DNA from: Bacillota bacterium
GTDB lineage: Bacteria; Bacillota; Clostridia; Lachnospirales; Lachnospiraceae
Length of the DNA stretch: 38,046 bases
Assembly: GCA_023450835.1 (NCBI GenBank)
Contig: JAEXGM010000160.1
Span: forward strand, 1-38,046
Direction: 5' to 3'
The notes beneath the pieces are model-generated. The model was not told the origin of the DNA and did not search any database. It saw only the letters and a list, made by a program, of their open reading frames with translations. Shown here piece by piece: positions 1-9,156 of the stretch. Numbering within the stretch: position 1 is the first letter of the stretch; each line of letters opens with the position of its first letter. The translations under genes were made by a program, and so were the position numbers.

Positions 1-224
1 CGGGGGAATTGCCTGAGAAGATATTAAAGCTGGTAACGCCGCATCTGGAAAACCATGAAACAGTACTGAAAGCCGCCTTGACTTGTGATTATTCATTGGC
101 AGTGAAAGCTTTCTTAAATGATCCCCTAGTGAAAGGAAGAGCTTCCGAAGCAGAGATAGAAAAACTTGTGAAAGATATGATTCAAAATACCATAAAATAT
201 TTGCCTAAAGAATGGAAAGTATAA
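1..224 (+). CDS. GH4-family glycosidase, C-terminal fragment
   Basis: This is the 3' end of a gene that begins before the window; the open frame is already running at base 3 and stops at 222-224, giving about 73 residues. The segment CDYSLAVKAFLNDPLV and the helical tail after it resemble the C-terminus of NAD- and Mn-dependent glycoside hydrolase family 4 enzymes (alpha-galactosidases, alpha-glucosidases, and alpha-galacturonidases such as LplD). The active site (NAD-binding fold, metal-binding Cys/His) is not in the window, so substrate cannot be read. The next genes are an LplBCA-type transporter, the same association as LplD in Bacillus subtilis, which makes a uronic-acid or galactoside substrate plausible. 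A terminator follows directly. Confidence 0.6.
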   Translation, partial: GELPEKILKLVTPHLENHETVLKAALTCDYSLAVKAFLNDPLVKGRASEAEIEKLVKDMIQNTIKYLPKEWKV

Positions 225-270
225 GGAAAAGTGGCAGAGTAAAAGGTTAAAACCAAAGTATTATGGACAA

Positions 271-295
271 AAGGAACCGTTAGGTTCCTTTTTTT
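271..295 (+). terminator. Rho-independent terminator of the GH4 gene
   Basis: An 8-bp perfect stem AAGGAACC / GGTTCCTT (271-278 and 283-290) with loop GTTA is followed by a run of Ts. It ends transcription of the GH4 gene and separates it from the transporter genes. Confidence 0.85.
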
Positions 296-392
296 GTGCG
301 GTGTGCCCAGCGGAACTGGACCACATTTACATGGCACATAGCAGAGCAGCCTTATATTACAATCCTGGGACCTGGTACATCGTTTTCAAATT

Positions 393-520
393 AACTGGAC
401 CGATTACTTGTCTAAACTTCCAGAGGTAACATCCAAAAAGCCTCGGCGTAGACCCACCCACTACGCCTACATTTTTTGAATGTTACCTCTGAAAGTTTAT
501 CCTGCGTACTCCGCCCAGTT
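393..520. repeat. Nested palindrome (MITE-like or large hairpin)
   Basis: Three inverted-repeat pairs share one centre near base 456. The outer pair is AACTGG (393-398) and CCAGTT (515-520). The middle arms are 20 bp with one mismatch (413-432 and 480-499; core CAGAGGTAACAT / ATGTTACCTCTG). The inner pair is GGCGTAG (445-451) and CTACGCC (461-467). No transposase is present. The symmetry fits a miniature palindromic mobile element or a long RNA hairpin upstream of the transporter genes. Confidence 0.6.
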
Positions 521-686
521 ATTTGCAAAAAGATGTACTGGTTTGAAAAAATTATTAGTCGTTTTTGCATAGTTTTAAAAAAATATTGCTTAGAAATCAG
601 CATCAAAATGTATAATAATATATTTGAAAAGCAACAAAAATATATAAAATGACTAAAAACAGGCGGAAATCGCAGGAGGATAAAAT

Positions 687-1613
687 ATGGAAAAAGGTAA
701 ACCGGGGACCTTCAAAAATGCTTTCAAAAGGGATTGGCAATTATATTTGTTGCTGTTAGTGCCGTTGCTGGTGGTAATTATTTTTAATTATGCGGCTTAT
801 CCGGGATTGCGGATGGTCTTTATGGATTATAAACCGGCTAAGGGGTATGCAGGCAGTGAGTGGGTCGGATTAGAAATATTTTCTAAGATATTTAAAGATG
901 CGGACTTTATACGGGCACTCCGTAATTCCATTTCATTTAATCTTCTGGACTTGCTGGTAAGTTTCCCCGCACCAATTATTCTGGCATTAATGCTGAATGA
1001 ATTACGATATCCGAAGTTTAAGAGGGTGACTCAGACTGTCCTGTATCTGCCCCATTTCTTATCCTGGGTTATAATCGGCAGTGTTGCTTATACAATGTTC
1101 AGACCAAGCTCAGGTCTGGTAAATATGGTACTGGAAAGTATGGGAGTAATTAAACAGGGAATTCCTTTCCTTACTGAAAAGTGGCATTGGTCAGTTACAT
1201 ATTTAATGATTGGCGTCTGGGCAGGAATGGGATGGGGGACCATTATCTATCTGGCAGCCATATCCGGCGTCAGCGGGGAACTCTATGAGGCGGCTATGAT
1301 AGATGGTGCCAACCGCTGGAAGAGGATGTGGCATATTACACTTCCGGGTATTAAGGGAACGGTTATTACTTTGTTAATTATGAATTTAGGCCGCATCATG
1401 GGCAGTAACTTTGAGCGTCTTGATGTATTCGGCAATACACAGGTAAGAGATTTTCAATATCAGCTGGCTATTTATATCTATGAAAAGGGCCTTGGCGGAG
1501 GTAAGTTCAGCCAGTCAACGGCAGTTGGGCTTTTCCAGTCCCTGGTAGGGCTTATGCTGGTATTGTTAGCGGATAAGGTAGCCAAAAAACTTGGCGAGGA
1601 CGGATTAATTTAG
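687..1613 (+). CDS. Carbohydrate ABC transporter permease, LplB/YtcP-partner type
   Basis: This is one of the two membrane subunits of an oligosaccharide ABC importer of the LplB family (BPD_transp_1 fold). The 308-residue protein starts with a basic cytoplasmic tail, a first membrane span at about residues 19-40 and several further spans. The EAA loop that docks the ATPase is clear at about 200-220 (YEAAMIDGANRWKRMWHITL). A good Shine-Dalgarno (AGGAGG near 674-679) precedes the ATG. The second permease follows after 12 bp and the binding protein 109 bp later. No ATPase gene is present, as is usual for this class, which borrows a shared MsmX-type ATPase encoded elsewhere. The likely cargo is an oligosaccharide processed by the enzymes downstream. 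Confidence 0.93.
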   Translation: MEKGKPGTFKNAFKRDWQLYLLLLVPLLVVIIFNYAAYPGLRMVFMDYKPAKGYAGSEWVGLEIFSKIFKDADFIRALRNSISFNLLDLLVSFPAPIILALMLNELRYPKFKRVTQTVLYLPHFLSWVIIGSVAYTMFRPSSGLVNMVLESMGVIKQGIPFLTEKWHWSVTYLMIGVWAGMGWGTIIYLAAISGVSGELYEAAMIDGANRWKRMWHITLPGIKGTVITLLIMNLGRIMGSNFERLDVFGNTQVRDFQYQLAIYIYEKGLGGGKFSQSTAVGLFQSLVGLMLVLLADKVAKKLGEDGLI

Positions 1614-1625
1614 GGGGAAAGCATA

Positions 1626-2555
1626 ATGGATAAAAATAAAAATAAGTCAATTCAAAAGGAAGAGGGAGTATCTGACGGCAGCAGAGCGATTGTTAAATTC
1701 AGGCTCAGCGACGCGGTTATGATGCTGATACTTATAGTCCTGTGCGCGACCTGTATTCTGCCGTTTCTGCATTTGGCTGCCAAGTCTGTCTCGGATAACG
1801 CCTTTGTACTAGGAAAGCAGGTATATCTATGGCCGAAGGGAATTAATTTTGCTGCCTATATCTCTATTTTTAAAGATGGCTCCATGGTGTATTCCATGGG
1901 CTACAGCATCGTAGTGACTGTAATTTTTACCACGCTGGGCATGCTGTGCTGTATCTGTGCGGCCTATCCTCTCTCCAAAAAGAGGTTAATGGGCAGGAAC
2001 CTGTTCACTTTTCTTTTGATGTTCCCAATGTATTTTGGCGCGGGTCTGATTCCTTCCTATCTGCTGTTAAAAAGCCTGAATCTCCTGGACACTATGTGGG
2101 TACTGATTCTGCCTTTGATTTACTCACCTTATAATATGCTTATTATGAAGACTTATTTTCAGGCAAATGTACCTGACAGTTTGGAGGAATCGGCATTTTT
2201 GGACGGAGCCACTAACTTTCAGATTTTGGGAAGAATTGTATTGCCTCTTTCCAAACCCATTCTGGCTACCTTGTCGCTGTTCTATGCGGTAGGACGCTGG
2301 AATACCTACGCAGATAATAAATTCTATATTAAGACAGAGACATTAAAACTCATTCAATATAAGCTGTATCAGATGGTGGCTTCTGCAACGGAAGCCCAGA
2401 CAACCAGTTTGTCGGAAGCGGCGGCAGTCACCAGTACCCCCGAGGTATTGCAGGCGGCAGCGATTATGTTTGTTACCATACCGATTATCTGTATCTATCC
2501 CTTTTTACAGAAGTATTTTGTAAAGGGTGTTATGGTAGGTGCGGTTAAAGGATAG
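1626..2555 (+). CDS. Carbohydrate ABC transporter permease, LplC/YtcP type
   Basis: The second permease of the importer, 309 residues. It has a first membrane span at about 30-50, further spans through the C-terminus, and an EAA loop at about 187-207 (EESAFLDGATNFQILGRIVL). The C-terminal end (KGVMVGAVKG) is characteristic of LplC/YtcP proteins. It begins 12 bp after the first permease behind a GGGGGAAAGC ribosome site, so the two are co-transcribed and should form the heterodimeric channel. The family carries di- and oligosaccharides, including rhamnogalacturonan fragments in Bacillus; substrate here is inferred from the neighbours. Confidence 0.93.
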   Translation: MDKNKNKSIQKEEGVSDGSRAIVKFRLSDAVMMLILIVLCATCILPFLHLAAKSVSDNAFVLGKQVYLWPKGINFAAYISIFKDGSMVYSMGYSIVVTVIFTTLGMLCCICAAYPLSKKRLMGRNLFTFLLMFPMYFGAGLIPSYLLLKSLNLLDTMWVLILPLIYSPYNMLIMKTYFQANVPDSLEESAFLDGATNFQILGRIVLPLSKPILATLSLFYAVGRWNTYADNKFYIKTETLKLIQYKLYQMVASATEAQTTSLSEAAAVTSTPEVLQAAAIMFVTIPIICIYPFLQKYFVKGVMVGAVKG

Positions 2556-2664
2556 GCGCAATATTTATATCAGGTGATGGAGGATATGAATTCTGTATCC
2601 GGCTTACCTGCCGGGCTTACAGATTTGTATATATACTTTCTAAATTAAGAAGGAGGGAATTAAT

Positions 2665-4389
2665 GTGAAAAAATTTAAAAAAGTTGTTGTTTTATTACTT
2701 ACTGTTACTATGATTCTTGGTTCTCTGGCAGGCTGCGGTAAGAACAGCGGCAAAAATGGGGGAAATGCAAACGAGACGTCAACGAAAGATTCGGCCACTG
2801 CCACGCCTACTGCCACTGCTGAAACAGCTCCTGTCTCCGGAGCTGACGGATGGACAGCATTCGGCGAAAAAGTTACATTAAAGGTACCTGTTTATGACAG
2901 AGGCGTTGAAGGTGTACCTACGGTAAATGATAACTATTGGACAAAGTGGGTTCAGGAAAATTTCGGTGACAAGTATAATGTTACGGTTGAATACGTACCC
3001 ATTACCCGTACGGATGTTATGACAGATTATGCTTTATTGGCTTCCTCAGGAGAACTTCCCACTATTTTAATGGAGTATGACTATCCTAAGGTATCACAGT
3101 GGGCATCCGACGGATATCTTACAACCTTCAACATGGATGATTTTGCACAGGTAGCTCCTACCTACTACAATAGGATGGCTGAGCTTGGGCAGCTCCAGTA
3201 TTCTACCATGAACGGTGACACCTACTTTGCACTGGCGGAGAGACCTTATTATAATACGAACTATTCATTTGCCACCTTCGTACGTATGGACTGGCTAAAG
3301 CAGGTTGGCTATGACCATGTTCCCATTCTCCGTTCGGAGTATGTGGACGCTATGAAGAAGATTCAGGAGGCAGGCATTGCAAAGAATCCCGCAGGCGGTG
3401 CTATGATTACCGGTGTAGGTTCCGACCAGAATTATGCTTTCAGAACATTTCCTCAGAATGAAGAAGAGTGGGCACAGCTTGGAGATGTTAATATTCCTTC
3501 CCTTGGCTCGGATGCTAACTACAAACTGCTTAAGAGAGCAAATGAAGATTATAATTTAGGATTTACAAATCCTGAGTACTACATTACAGATGATGAGACA
3601 AATAAAGCCGCATTTATCAACGGAACAGTTTATTCTTACGGCGGATATATCTCTGCTAATATGGACTGGCTGAATTCATTCTATACACAGAATCCTGATG
3701 CGGAACTTGCGGTATCACCGGTAGGTGTTGTGGATGAAGAAGGCGGCACTGTTCCCGCATACCGTACCAATAATCCTTTCGGTATGATTGTTGGTTTCTC
3801 CTCTTCTGCATCAGCAGATGAACTGAAAGCTGCCTGGATGTACATGGAGTGGATGACCCAGGAAGAGGTTCTTAAGACAATGCAGTGGGGTGTGGAAGGC
3901 GAGAATTACAATGTTGATTCCGCAACAGGACTTCCGGTTTCAGTTGGTGACTATAATGGAGATTATAAGCAGGGATACAATAACAGCAAGGATTATTGGT
4001 GTATAACGGTGGAAGCCAGAACTGCCGGTACCATTGAAGATGTTATTAAGTCGGCAGTACCTCAGGGCCTGCCTCAGGATTTCACCCAGCAGCTCATTGA
4101 CCAGTATTATGGACAGAAGACGTTAGCTGAGCAGGGATATGGCTGTCTGGATGTACTTTTCTCAGTTCCCATTGATGCAGAAACTGAATTCAGCGGTGCT
4201 CTGACAGAGAAATATAAGGAATACCGTGATAAGCTGACAATGTGCAAGACAGAAGAATTTGATGCTTTGTATAAGGAATATGCCCAGAAATATCTGGAGG
4301 CCGGATACCAGAAGATTCAGGAAGAGAGATTACAGGCATATAAGGATGGTCACAGCACAAAGCTGCCTGAAGGTCAGAAAGCCCAATAA
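2665..4389 (+). CDS. Extracellular sugar-binding lipoprotein of the ABC importer (LplA/YtcQ type)
   Basis: The solute-binding subunit, 574 residues, large as usual for the LplA/YtcQ group. The N-terminus is a lipoprotein signal: basic KKFKK, a hydrophobic core and lipobox LAGC with Cys24 as the lipid-anchored residue. It is followed by a Ser/Thr/Ala-rich linker (about 28-60) and the binding domain. Translation starts at GTG 2665, spaced 7 bp from AGGAGGG at 2651-2657; the overlapping ATG at 2663 runs straight into TGA and cannot be used. The protein is anchored on the outer face of the membrane and hands sugars to the two permeases encoded just upstream. A strong terminator ends the unit. Confidence 0.92.
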   Translation: MKKFKKVVVLLLTVTMILGSLAGCGKNSGKNGGNANETSTKDSATATPTATAETAPVSGADGWTAFGEKVTLKVPVYDRGVEGVPTVNDNYWTKWVQENFGDKYNVTVEYVPITRTDVMTDYALLASSGELPTILMEYDYPKVSQWASDGYLTTFNMDDFAQVAPTYYNRMAELGQLQYSTMNGDTYFALAERPYYNTNYSFATFVRMDWLKQVGYDHVPILRSEYVDAMKKIQEAGIAKNPAGGAMITGVGSDQNYAFRTFPQNEEEWAQLGDVNIPSLGSDANYKLLKRANEDYNLGFTNPEYYITDDETNKAAFINGTVYSYGGYISANMDWLNSFYTQNPDAELAVSPVGVVDEEGGTVPAYRTNNPFGMIVGFSSSASADELKAAWMYMEWMTQEEVLKTMQWGVEGENYNVDSATGLPVSVGDYNGDYKQGYNNSKDYWCITVEARTAGTIEDVIKSAVPQGLPQDFTQQLIDQYYGQKTLAEQGYGCLDVLFSVPIDAETEFSGALTEKYKEYRDKLTMCKTEEFDALYKEYAQKYLEAGYQKIQEERLQAYKDGHSTKLPEGQKAQ

Positions 4390-4393
4390 ATAA

Positions 4394-4444
4394 AAAAGGG
4401 GGCTATTTCTCAACTATCAATTAGTTTTGAAACAGCCCTCTTTT
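4394..4444. terminator. Bidirectional terminator between binding protein and AraC gene
   Basis: Stem GGGCT-A-TTTC (4400-4409) pairs with GAAA-C-AGCCC (4429-4438) with one internal mismatch. TTTT lies on the + side and a run of six As (Ts on the - strand) on the other. It can therefore stop both the transporter operon and the convergent AraC-type gene. Confidence 0.75.
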
Positions 4445-4476
4445 GCATTGCGCTCCGCAGAAAGGGGTGGAAATAT

Positions 4477-5415
4477 TTATCTGACCCAGCCGGTAAACTC
4501 AAGGATGGAAGCAATGGGGGATTTTTCTTCCAATGCCAGATTCTGTTTTCGCCAGACTCTTGGCGGCACTCCTAAAAATTTTATAAAACAGCGGTTAAAA
4601 CTTGAAATGGAATGAAAACCGACCTGCTCGGATACGGAAAGAATGGAAGATTCCGTAGTACGCAGTAACCGGCAGGCTTCGTCAATACGAGTACTATTTA
4701 AAAAGTCAAGAGGGGCTGACCCCATAATTTCATGGAAGATTTTCCTGAAATGGCTGACACTGAGGTGGCACATATCAGCAAGCCCCTCAATTGTAACCGG
4801 GGTCATATAGTTTTCATGAATATAATCCAGGGCCTTCGATATAATTATCATATTCTCTGATTTAAAATTGGCATCTTTCTGCAGATTATAGGTAGTCTGA
4901 ATTCTCAGTAATTCAACATACAGAGACAGCATCAGGCCTTTTACACTGGTCTGATAGTTTGATTTTTGACTTTTCAGCTCTTCTACGATTGCACATACAA
5001 GATGATAGACCCTGGGATATTCATTCTTATTCATGATATAACGAAATTTGTGAAAATTCGAAATGGGACTTTCGAAATTAGAGGATACATTCAGCAAATC
5101 ACGGAATAACTCCTGAGGGTCTACGAAGATATAAGACCAAAGGCTGTTCGTACCCGGTGAGCTGTATGTGGTATGCGGAAGATGTCTGGGCACGCAGGTG
5201 ACATCGCCTTCCTGAAAGGGAATCTTGTTATTTTCAAATTCCATAATTCCGCTGTCTGAATGGCAGATTCCAATTTCCAGACAATTGTGGAAATGAAGAC
5301 GGCCGCTTTTTATATCAGAGATTCTCCAACGCTCTCCGCTGAGTAACAAAATAGGAAATTGAAGAGCAAGACTGTAATGACGATATTCAATAATCGTTTT
5401 TTTGTGTCTGGACAT
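4477..5415 (-). CDS. AraC-family transcriptional regulator
   Basis: A 312-residue regulator. An N-terminal cupin-like sensing domain (about 20-110, with HFHNCLEIGI and PFQEGDVTCVPRHLPH) is joined to a C-terminal double helix-turn-helix (about 205-290: TIEGLADMCHLSVSHFRKIF, then SVSEQVGFHSISSFNRCF). The ribosome site GGAGT lies 4 bp before the ATG. It is read away from the GH105-GH112 operon and towards the transporter operon. The likely role is sugar-responsive activation of both flanking units. The 431-bp divergent region holds repeated motifs that could be its binding sites. The effector is unknown; a rhamnose- or galacturonate-containing sugar is the natural guess. Confidence 0.92.
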   Translation of the reverse strand: MSRHKKTIIEYRHYSLALQFPILLLSGERWRISDIKSGRLHFHNCLEIGICHSDSGIMEFENNKIPFQEGDVTCVPRHLPHTTYSSPGTNSLWSYIFVDPQELFRDLLNVSSNFESPISNFHKFRYIMNKNEYPRVYHLVCAIVEELKSQKSNYQTSVKGLMLSLYVELLRIQTTYNLQKDANFKSENMIIISKALDYIHENYMTPVTIEGLADMCHLSVSHFRKIFHEIMGSAPLDFLNSTRIDEACRLLRTTESSILSVSEQVGFHSISSFNRCFIKFLGVPPRVWRKQNLALEEKSPIASILEFTGWVR

Positions 5416-5846
5416 AACTACTCCTTATTTTTATAAATAATGCCGGTTGTCAGTGAGATAGATGGGACCACTTTTATAAGACAGAACGAATGAATATATT
5501 ACTATATTATCAATAAATTATATTTATTTCAATGTTTTATTTTAAGCTAAATGAAAATTTGTTGTGCAAAATAATGAATTATTTGGGTGAAAACTATCTC
5601 TAAGATGTGAAAATGCAATGAAAACAGATGATTTAAAAGGAGTTAATATATAATAGTTAATTGAAAATGCGCAATTTACTGCTTTGCTGCAAATTCTTCT
5701 TTCACAGATTAATGATTGGAAATGCACAATTATATTTATATATTGATTGGATTTTTCTGCTGAAATTAATTAATATTTTATTATAGGAATAATGGATTAT
5801 ACGGACTAATAACTATCATACAATTTTTTATCATAAAGGAGAGAAA
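5416..5846. promoter_or_regulatory. Divergent AT-rich control region between AraC gene and GH105
   Basis: No coding sequence is credible in these 431 bp. Three related motifs lie in the same orientation: GAAAATGCAAT (5609-5619), GAAAATGCGCAATT (5663-5676) and GGAAATGCACAATT (5718-5731). Their starts are 54 and 55 bp apart, about five helical turns. A partial inverted copy, TTGTGCA, is at 5562-5568. These look like direct-repeat operators for the adjacent AraC-type protein. A clear sigma-A promoter could not be picked out of the AT-rich sequence; TTGATT at 5743 is a possible -35. Confidence 0.5.
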
Positions 5847-6881
5847 ATGCTGAAATTAAATTATTCTGAGAAGGAGATTCTGGACATAGTAGATAAGATT
5901 GTCAGGAAAACAATGACAATGGATTTGACATGGGACTGGCCTTGCGGAGTTGCCTATTATGGAGTATGCAGAGCATATGAGGTAACGGGCAACAAAGAAT
6001 ATCTGGATATGCTCACTCAATGGGCCGATGATTATATTGAACTGGGACTGCCTGATTTTACTGTTAATACCTGTGCAATGGGGCATACATTAATTACATT
6101 ATATGAAGCCACCGGCAGCCAGAAGTACCTGGATATTGTTATGGAAGAGATAAATTATCTGCGCAGCCATGCACTTCGTTTCGGAGATCATGTATTACAG
6201 CACACAGTGTCAAGCGGTAACGATTTTCCGGAGCAGGCTTGGGCGGATACATTGTTCATGGCAGCGTTTTTTATGCTTCGTGCAGGGAAGAAATTAGAGG
6301 ATCAGGAATTGATAAAGGATGCCCTAAACCAGTATTACTGGCATATAAAGTATCTTCAGGATCCTGCTTCCGGCTTCTGGTATCATGGCTATAACAATAT
6401 TTCAGGCAATCATATGTCGGGTTTTTTCTGGGGCAGGGCAAATGCCTGGGCGGCCTATACAATGTCAAGAGTAAAAACGGTATTGAAGGATTGGTATCTG
6501 TATCCCCAGTGTATGGATATTGAATGCTCTTTAAGGGACCAGCTGGCAGCCCTGAAGCTGGTTCAGAGCGGGAACGGACTCTGGAGAACAATTATAGACG
6601 ATGAAGAAGCCTATGAAGAAGTATCAGCTTCCTGTGGTATTGCGGCGGCTATGATTAATAATAATAATCCGCTCCATTCAAAATATATACAGAAAGCACT
6701 AAACGGTATTCTGGATAATATCAGTGAAGATGGGCGTGTCCTGAATGTATCCGGCGGGACCGCCGTTATGAAAGACAGAGAAGGCTACCGGAATGTGCCG
6801 AAGGACTGGATTCAGGGATGGGGTCAGGGTCTGGCCCTCGCAATGTTTTCTGATATGCTTGTGACATCTACAGGGAATTGA
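5847..6881 (+). CDS. GH105-type unsaturated uronyl/rhamnogalacturonyl hydrolase
   Basis: A 344-residue alpha/alpha-barrel enzyme of the GH88/GH105 group (YteR/YesR relatives). It hydrolyses the unsaturated uronic acid left at the non-reducing end by a polysaccharide lyase. Visible family motifs are AWADTLFMA (131-139), whose Asp134 is the expected catalytic acid, GFWYHGYN (176-183) and FWGRANAW (194-201). There is no signal peptide, so it acts in the cytoplasm on imported oligosaccharides. The start is supported by AAAGGAGAG just upstream. It is first in the operon with GH112, whose ribosome site starts 5 bp after its stop. Whether it prefers delta-GalA-rhamnose or delta-GlcA substrates cannot be told; the rhamnose genes nearby favour rhamnogalacturonan or rhamnose-capped glucuronide. 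Confidence 0.88.
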   Translation: MLKLNYSEKEILDIVDKIVRKTMTMDLTWDWPCGVAYYGVCRAYEVTGNKEYLDMLTQWADDYIELGLPDFTVNTCAMGHTLITLYEATGSQKYLDIVMEEINYLRSHALRFGDHVLQHTVSSGNDFPEQAWADTLFMAAFFMLRAGKKLEDQELIKDALNQYYWHIKYLQDPASGFWYHGYNNISGNHMSGFFWGRANAWAAYTMSRVKTVLKDWYLYPQCMDIECSLRDQLAALKLVQSGNGLWRTIIDDEEAYEEVSASCGIAAAMINNNNPLHSKYIQKALNGILDNISEDGRVLNVSGGTAVMKDREGYRNVPKDWIQGWGQGLALAMFSDMLVTSTGN

Positions 6882-6898
6882 GCGCAGGAGGAAATAGA

Positions 6899-9058
6899 AT
6901 GAATGGCGAAACAGGTTTTGGAGCATTTACACTGCCGGGTGAATCGGGCTATGAAAAGCTTACGCTGAAACTGGCTGAAAAATGGGGAGCTGATGTAATA
7001 CGTGACAGTGACGGAACAGAGTTATCTGATGAAATTATAGAGGCAGGTTATAATATTTATTCCACGATATGTATTATCAGAGACCATAATGCCTGGGCAA
7101 AGGAGAATCAGGATAAGCTGCAGCAGTGCTTTTTAATTACAAGTCCAAAGGTTGCTGCGGCAGATAGTATGACGGTTCCGCTGATGGAGGATTTCTTTTC
7201 CGAGCAGTTTCGTATTAATGCCTCTGAAGCATCCATGAAATACTGGCAGGTTTATGACCGTACGGAAGAAAAGGAGATTTCCCTCCAGGACTGGAGCTAT
7301 GATGCCGAGCACGAAGCGGTTATCCTCAGCAATATTACCCCCTGGCATAAATACACAGTAAGCTTTATCGCTTACCGTATTTGGGAAGAGATTTCTATGT
7401 ATAACCATACGACGAATCACTGGAACAAGGAGCATTTGATGCAGATTGATCCGGTATATGAGGAAACACAGGCCTATCTGCTTAACTGGCTGGACCTCTG
7501 GTGCAGGGAGCATAGTCAGACCTATGTAGTGAGGTTTACTTCAATGTTTTATAATTTTGCATGGATCTGGGGCAGCAGCGGTCAAAACCGGTATCTTTTT
7601 TCAGACTGGGCATCCTACGACTTTACGGTCAGCCCTCTTGCATTGGACAGATTTGAGGAAAAATACGGTTATCGCCTGGCGGCGGAGGATTTTGTAAATC
7701 AGGGAAAATTCAATGTAACACACAGACCCGGTGATAAACGCAAGTTGGACTGGATGGAATTCATCAATGGTTTTGTGATAAATTTCGGAAAAGCACTGAT
7801 TGATGTTGTACATAAGTATGGTAAACTTGCCTATGTTTTTTATGATGACAGCTGGGTCGGAATTGAGCCGTATAATGGAAGATTCCAGGAGTTTGGATTT
7901 GACGGCATTATTAAGTGCGTCTTTTCGGGGTTTGAAGCCAGACTCTGCTCCGGCGTAAATACGGGTACCCATGAACTGAGGCTGCATCCATATCTTTTTC
8001 CGACGGGTCTTGGCGGAGCGCCAACCTTTATGGAAGGGGGGGATCCAACCAGGGATGCACAGCAATATTGGATTAATATTCGCCGTGCTTTGCTTCGGGC
8101 GCCCATTGACCGGATAGGGCTTGGAGGATATCTTCATCTGACGAAGGATTTTCCGGAATTTTGTGATTATATAGAGAAGATTGCAAATGAGTTCAGAAGT
8201 ATAAAAGAATTACATAAGTCAGGAAGACCCTATACCGCCGGCACCAGAGTGGCGGTTCTGCATAGCTGGGGGAAATTACGTTCATGGACCCTGTCCGGGC
8301 ATTTTCACGAAACTTATATGCATGATTTAATTCATGTCAACGAGGCCCTGTCCGGACTTCCGTTAGAGGTATCCTTTCTCAGCTTTGAAGAAGTAAAGCA
8401 GGGTGCCTTAGAAGAAGTTGATGTAGTCATTAATGCAGGCTGCGCAGGTTCCGCCTGGAGCGGAGGGGCGGATTGGAAGGACGATGAGGTAATAGAAATA
8501 TTGACAAAGTGGGTATATGGCGGAGGAGCCTTTATAGGAATCAATGAGCCTTCTGCGGTTTCAGGCTATGACACCTTTTTTCGCATGGCACATGTACTGG
8601 GAGTGGATGAGGATACCGGTGCCAGGGTAAGCCATGGAAAATGGGAGTATCATGTTGAAGAAGAGAAGGGCCTTTTACCGGATAATTACCATATAGAACC
8701 GAAGGAAAACATCTATCTTACAGACGGAAAGGCAAAGGTTCTGGCGGAAAAGACCGGTAGGCCGGTTCTGACTGCCTATAGTTTCGGAGAGGGCATGGGA
8801 ATTTATCTGCCTTCCTTCCGGTTAAGCCTTGAAAATACAAGAATGTTGTTTCAAATCATTCTCTATGCAGGCAGGGAAGGAATGGACGGAAAATATATTA
8901 CAGATAATCCTTTTACGGAATGTGCTTATTACCCGGAAAGCAGAACTTTAGTGCTTTTGAATAACAGTGATACGGAGCAGACGACCAGGATAAAAACGGA
9001 TTATGGCAGTATAACGGCTGCTTTGGAGGCATTTGAAAGTAAAATCCTGGAGCTGTAG
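6899..9058 (+). CDS. GH112 phosphorylase, probably beta-1,4-galactosyl-L-rhamnose phosphorylase
   Basis: A 719-residue cytoplasmic GH112 enzyme. The family phosphorolyses beta-galactosides with inversion, giving alpha-galactose 1-phosphate plus N-acetylhexosamine (lacto-N-biose/galacto-N-biose enzymes) or L-rhamnose (galactosyl-rhamnose enzymes). The N-terminal signature FTLPGESGYEKLTLKLAEKW (10-29) and DVIRDSDGT (32-40) are diagnostic. FYDDSWVG (314-321) carries the Asp pair where the family's general acid lies. I chose ATG 6899 because AGGAGG sits at 6886-6891; the in-frame TTG at 6878 overlaps the GH105 stop and lacks a site. Rhamnose mutarotase and GH105 close by favour the galactosyl-rhamnose specificity, but activity on lacto-N-biose cannot be excluded from sequence alone. 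Confidence 0.9.
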   Translation: MNGETGFGAFTLPGESGYEKLTLKLAEKWGADVIRDSDGTELSDEIIEAGYNIYSTICIIRDHNAWAKENQDKLQQCFLITSPKVAAADSMTVPLMEDFFSEQFRINASEASMKYWQVYDRTEEKEISLQDWSYDAEHEAVILSNITPWHKYTVSFIAYRIWEEISMYNHTTNHWNKEHLMQIDPVYEETQAYLLNWLDLWCREHSQTYVVRFTSMFYNFAWIWGSSGQNRYLFSDWASYDFTVSPLALDRFEEKYGYRLAAEDFVNQGKFNVTHRPGDKRKLDWMEFINGFVINFGKALIDVVHKYGKLAYVFYDDSWVGIEPYNGRFQEFGFDGIIKCVFSGFEARLCSGVNTGTHELRLHPYLFPTGLGGAPTFMEGGDPTRDAQQYWINIRRALLRAPIDRIGLGGYLHLTKDFPEFCDYIEKIANEFRSIKELHKSGRPYTAGTRVAVLHSWGKLRSWTLSGHFHETYMHDLIHVNEALSGLPLEVSFLSFEEVKQGALEEVDVVINAGCAGSAWSGGADWKDDEVIEILTKWVYGGGAFIGINEPSAVSGYDTFFRMAHVLGVDEDTGARVSHGKWEYHVEEEKGLLPDNYHIEPKENIYLTDGKAKVLAEKTGRPVLTAYSFGEGMGIYLPSFRLSLENTRMLFQIILYAGREGMDGKYITDNPFTECAYYPESRTLVLLNNSDTEQTTRIKTDYGSITAALEAFESKILEL

Positions 9059-9156
9059 AAAAGGAGCTTATAACCGTTATGCCTCTTGGGGAGAGACATT
9101 TCCTGCTTTTCTTGAGGTACCGCTGCCGTAAGACTGACTTTTGGATAGACACTTGT

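Larger units (their letters stand above)
225..686. other. Gene-free interval with terminator and nested palindrome
   Basis: This 462-bp gap holds the GH4 terminator, a nested palindrome (393-520, listed separately) and an AT-rich stretch (540-680) that should contain the transporter promoter. A TATAAT at 611-616 is the best -10 candidate. The nearest -35-like hexamer, TTGCTT at 586-591, is 19 bp upstream, so the promoter call is weak. I see no credible coding sequence in it. Confidence 0.6.

Noticed and set aside
412..606. Open frame of 64 codons on the - strand before the permease
   Set aside because: It spans the nested palindrome and the AT-rich promoter region, with no ribosome site or recognisable domain.
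7601..8137. 178-codon open frame opposite the GH112 gene
   Set aside because: Antisense to a well-conserved catalytic region; no ribosome site and no recognisable product.
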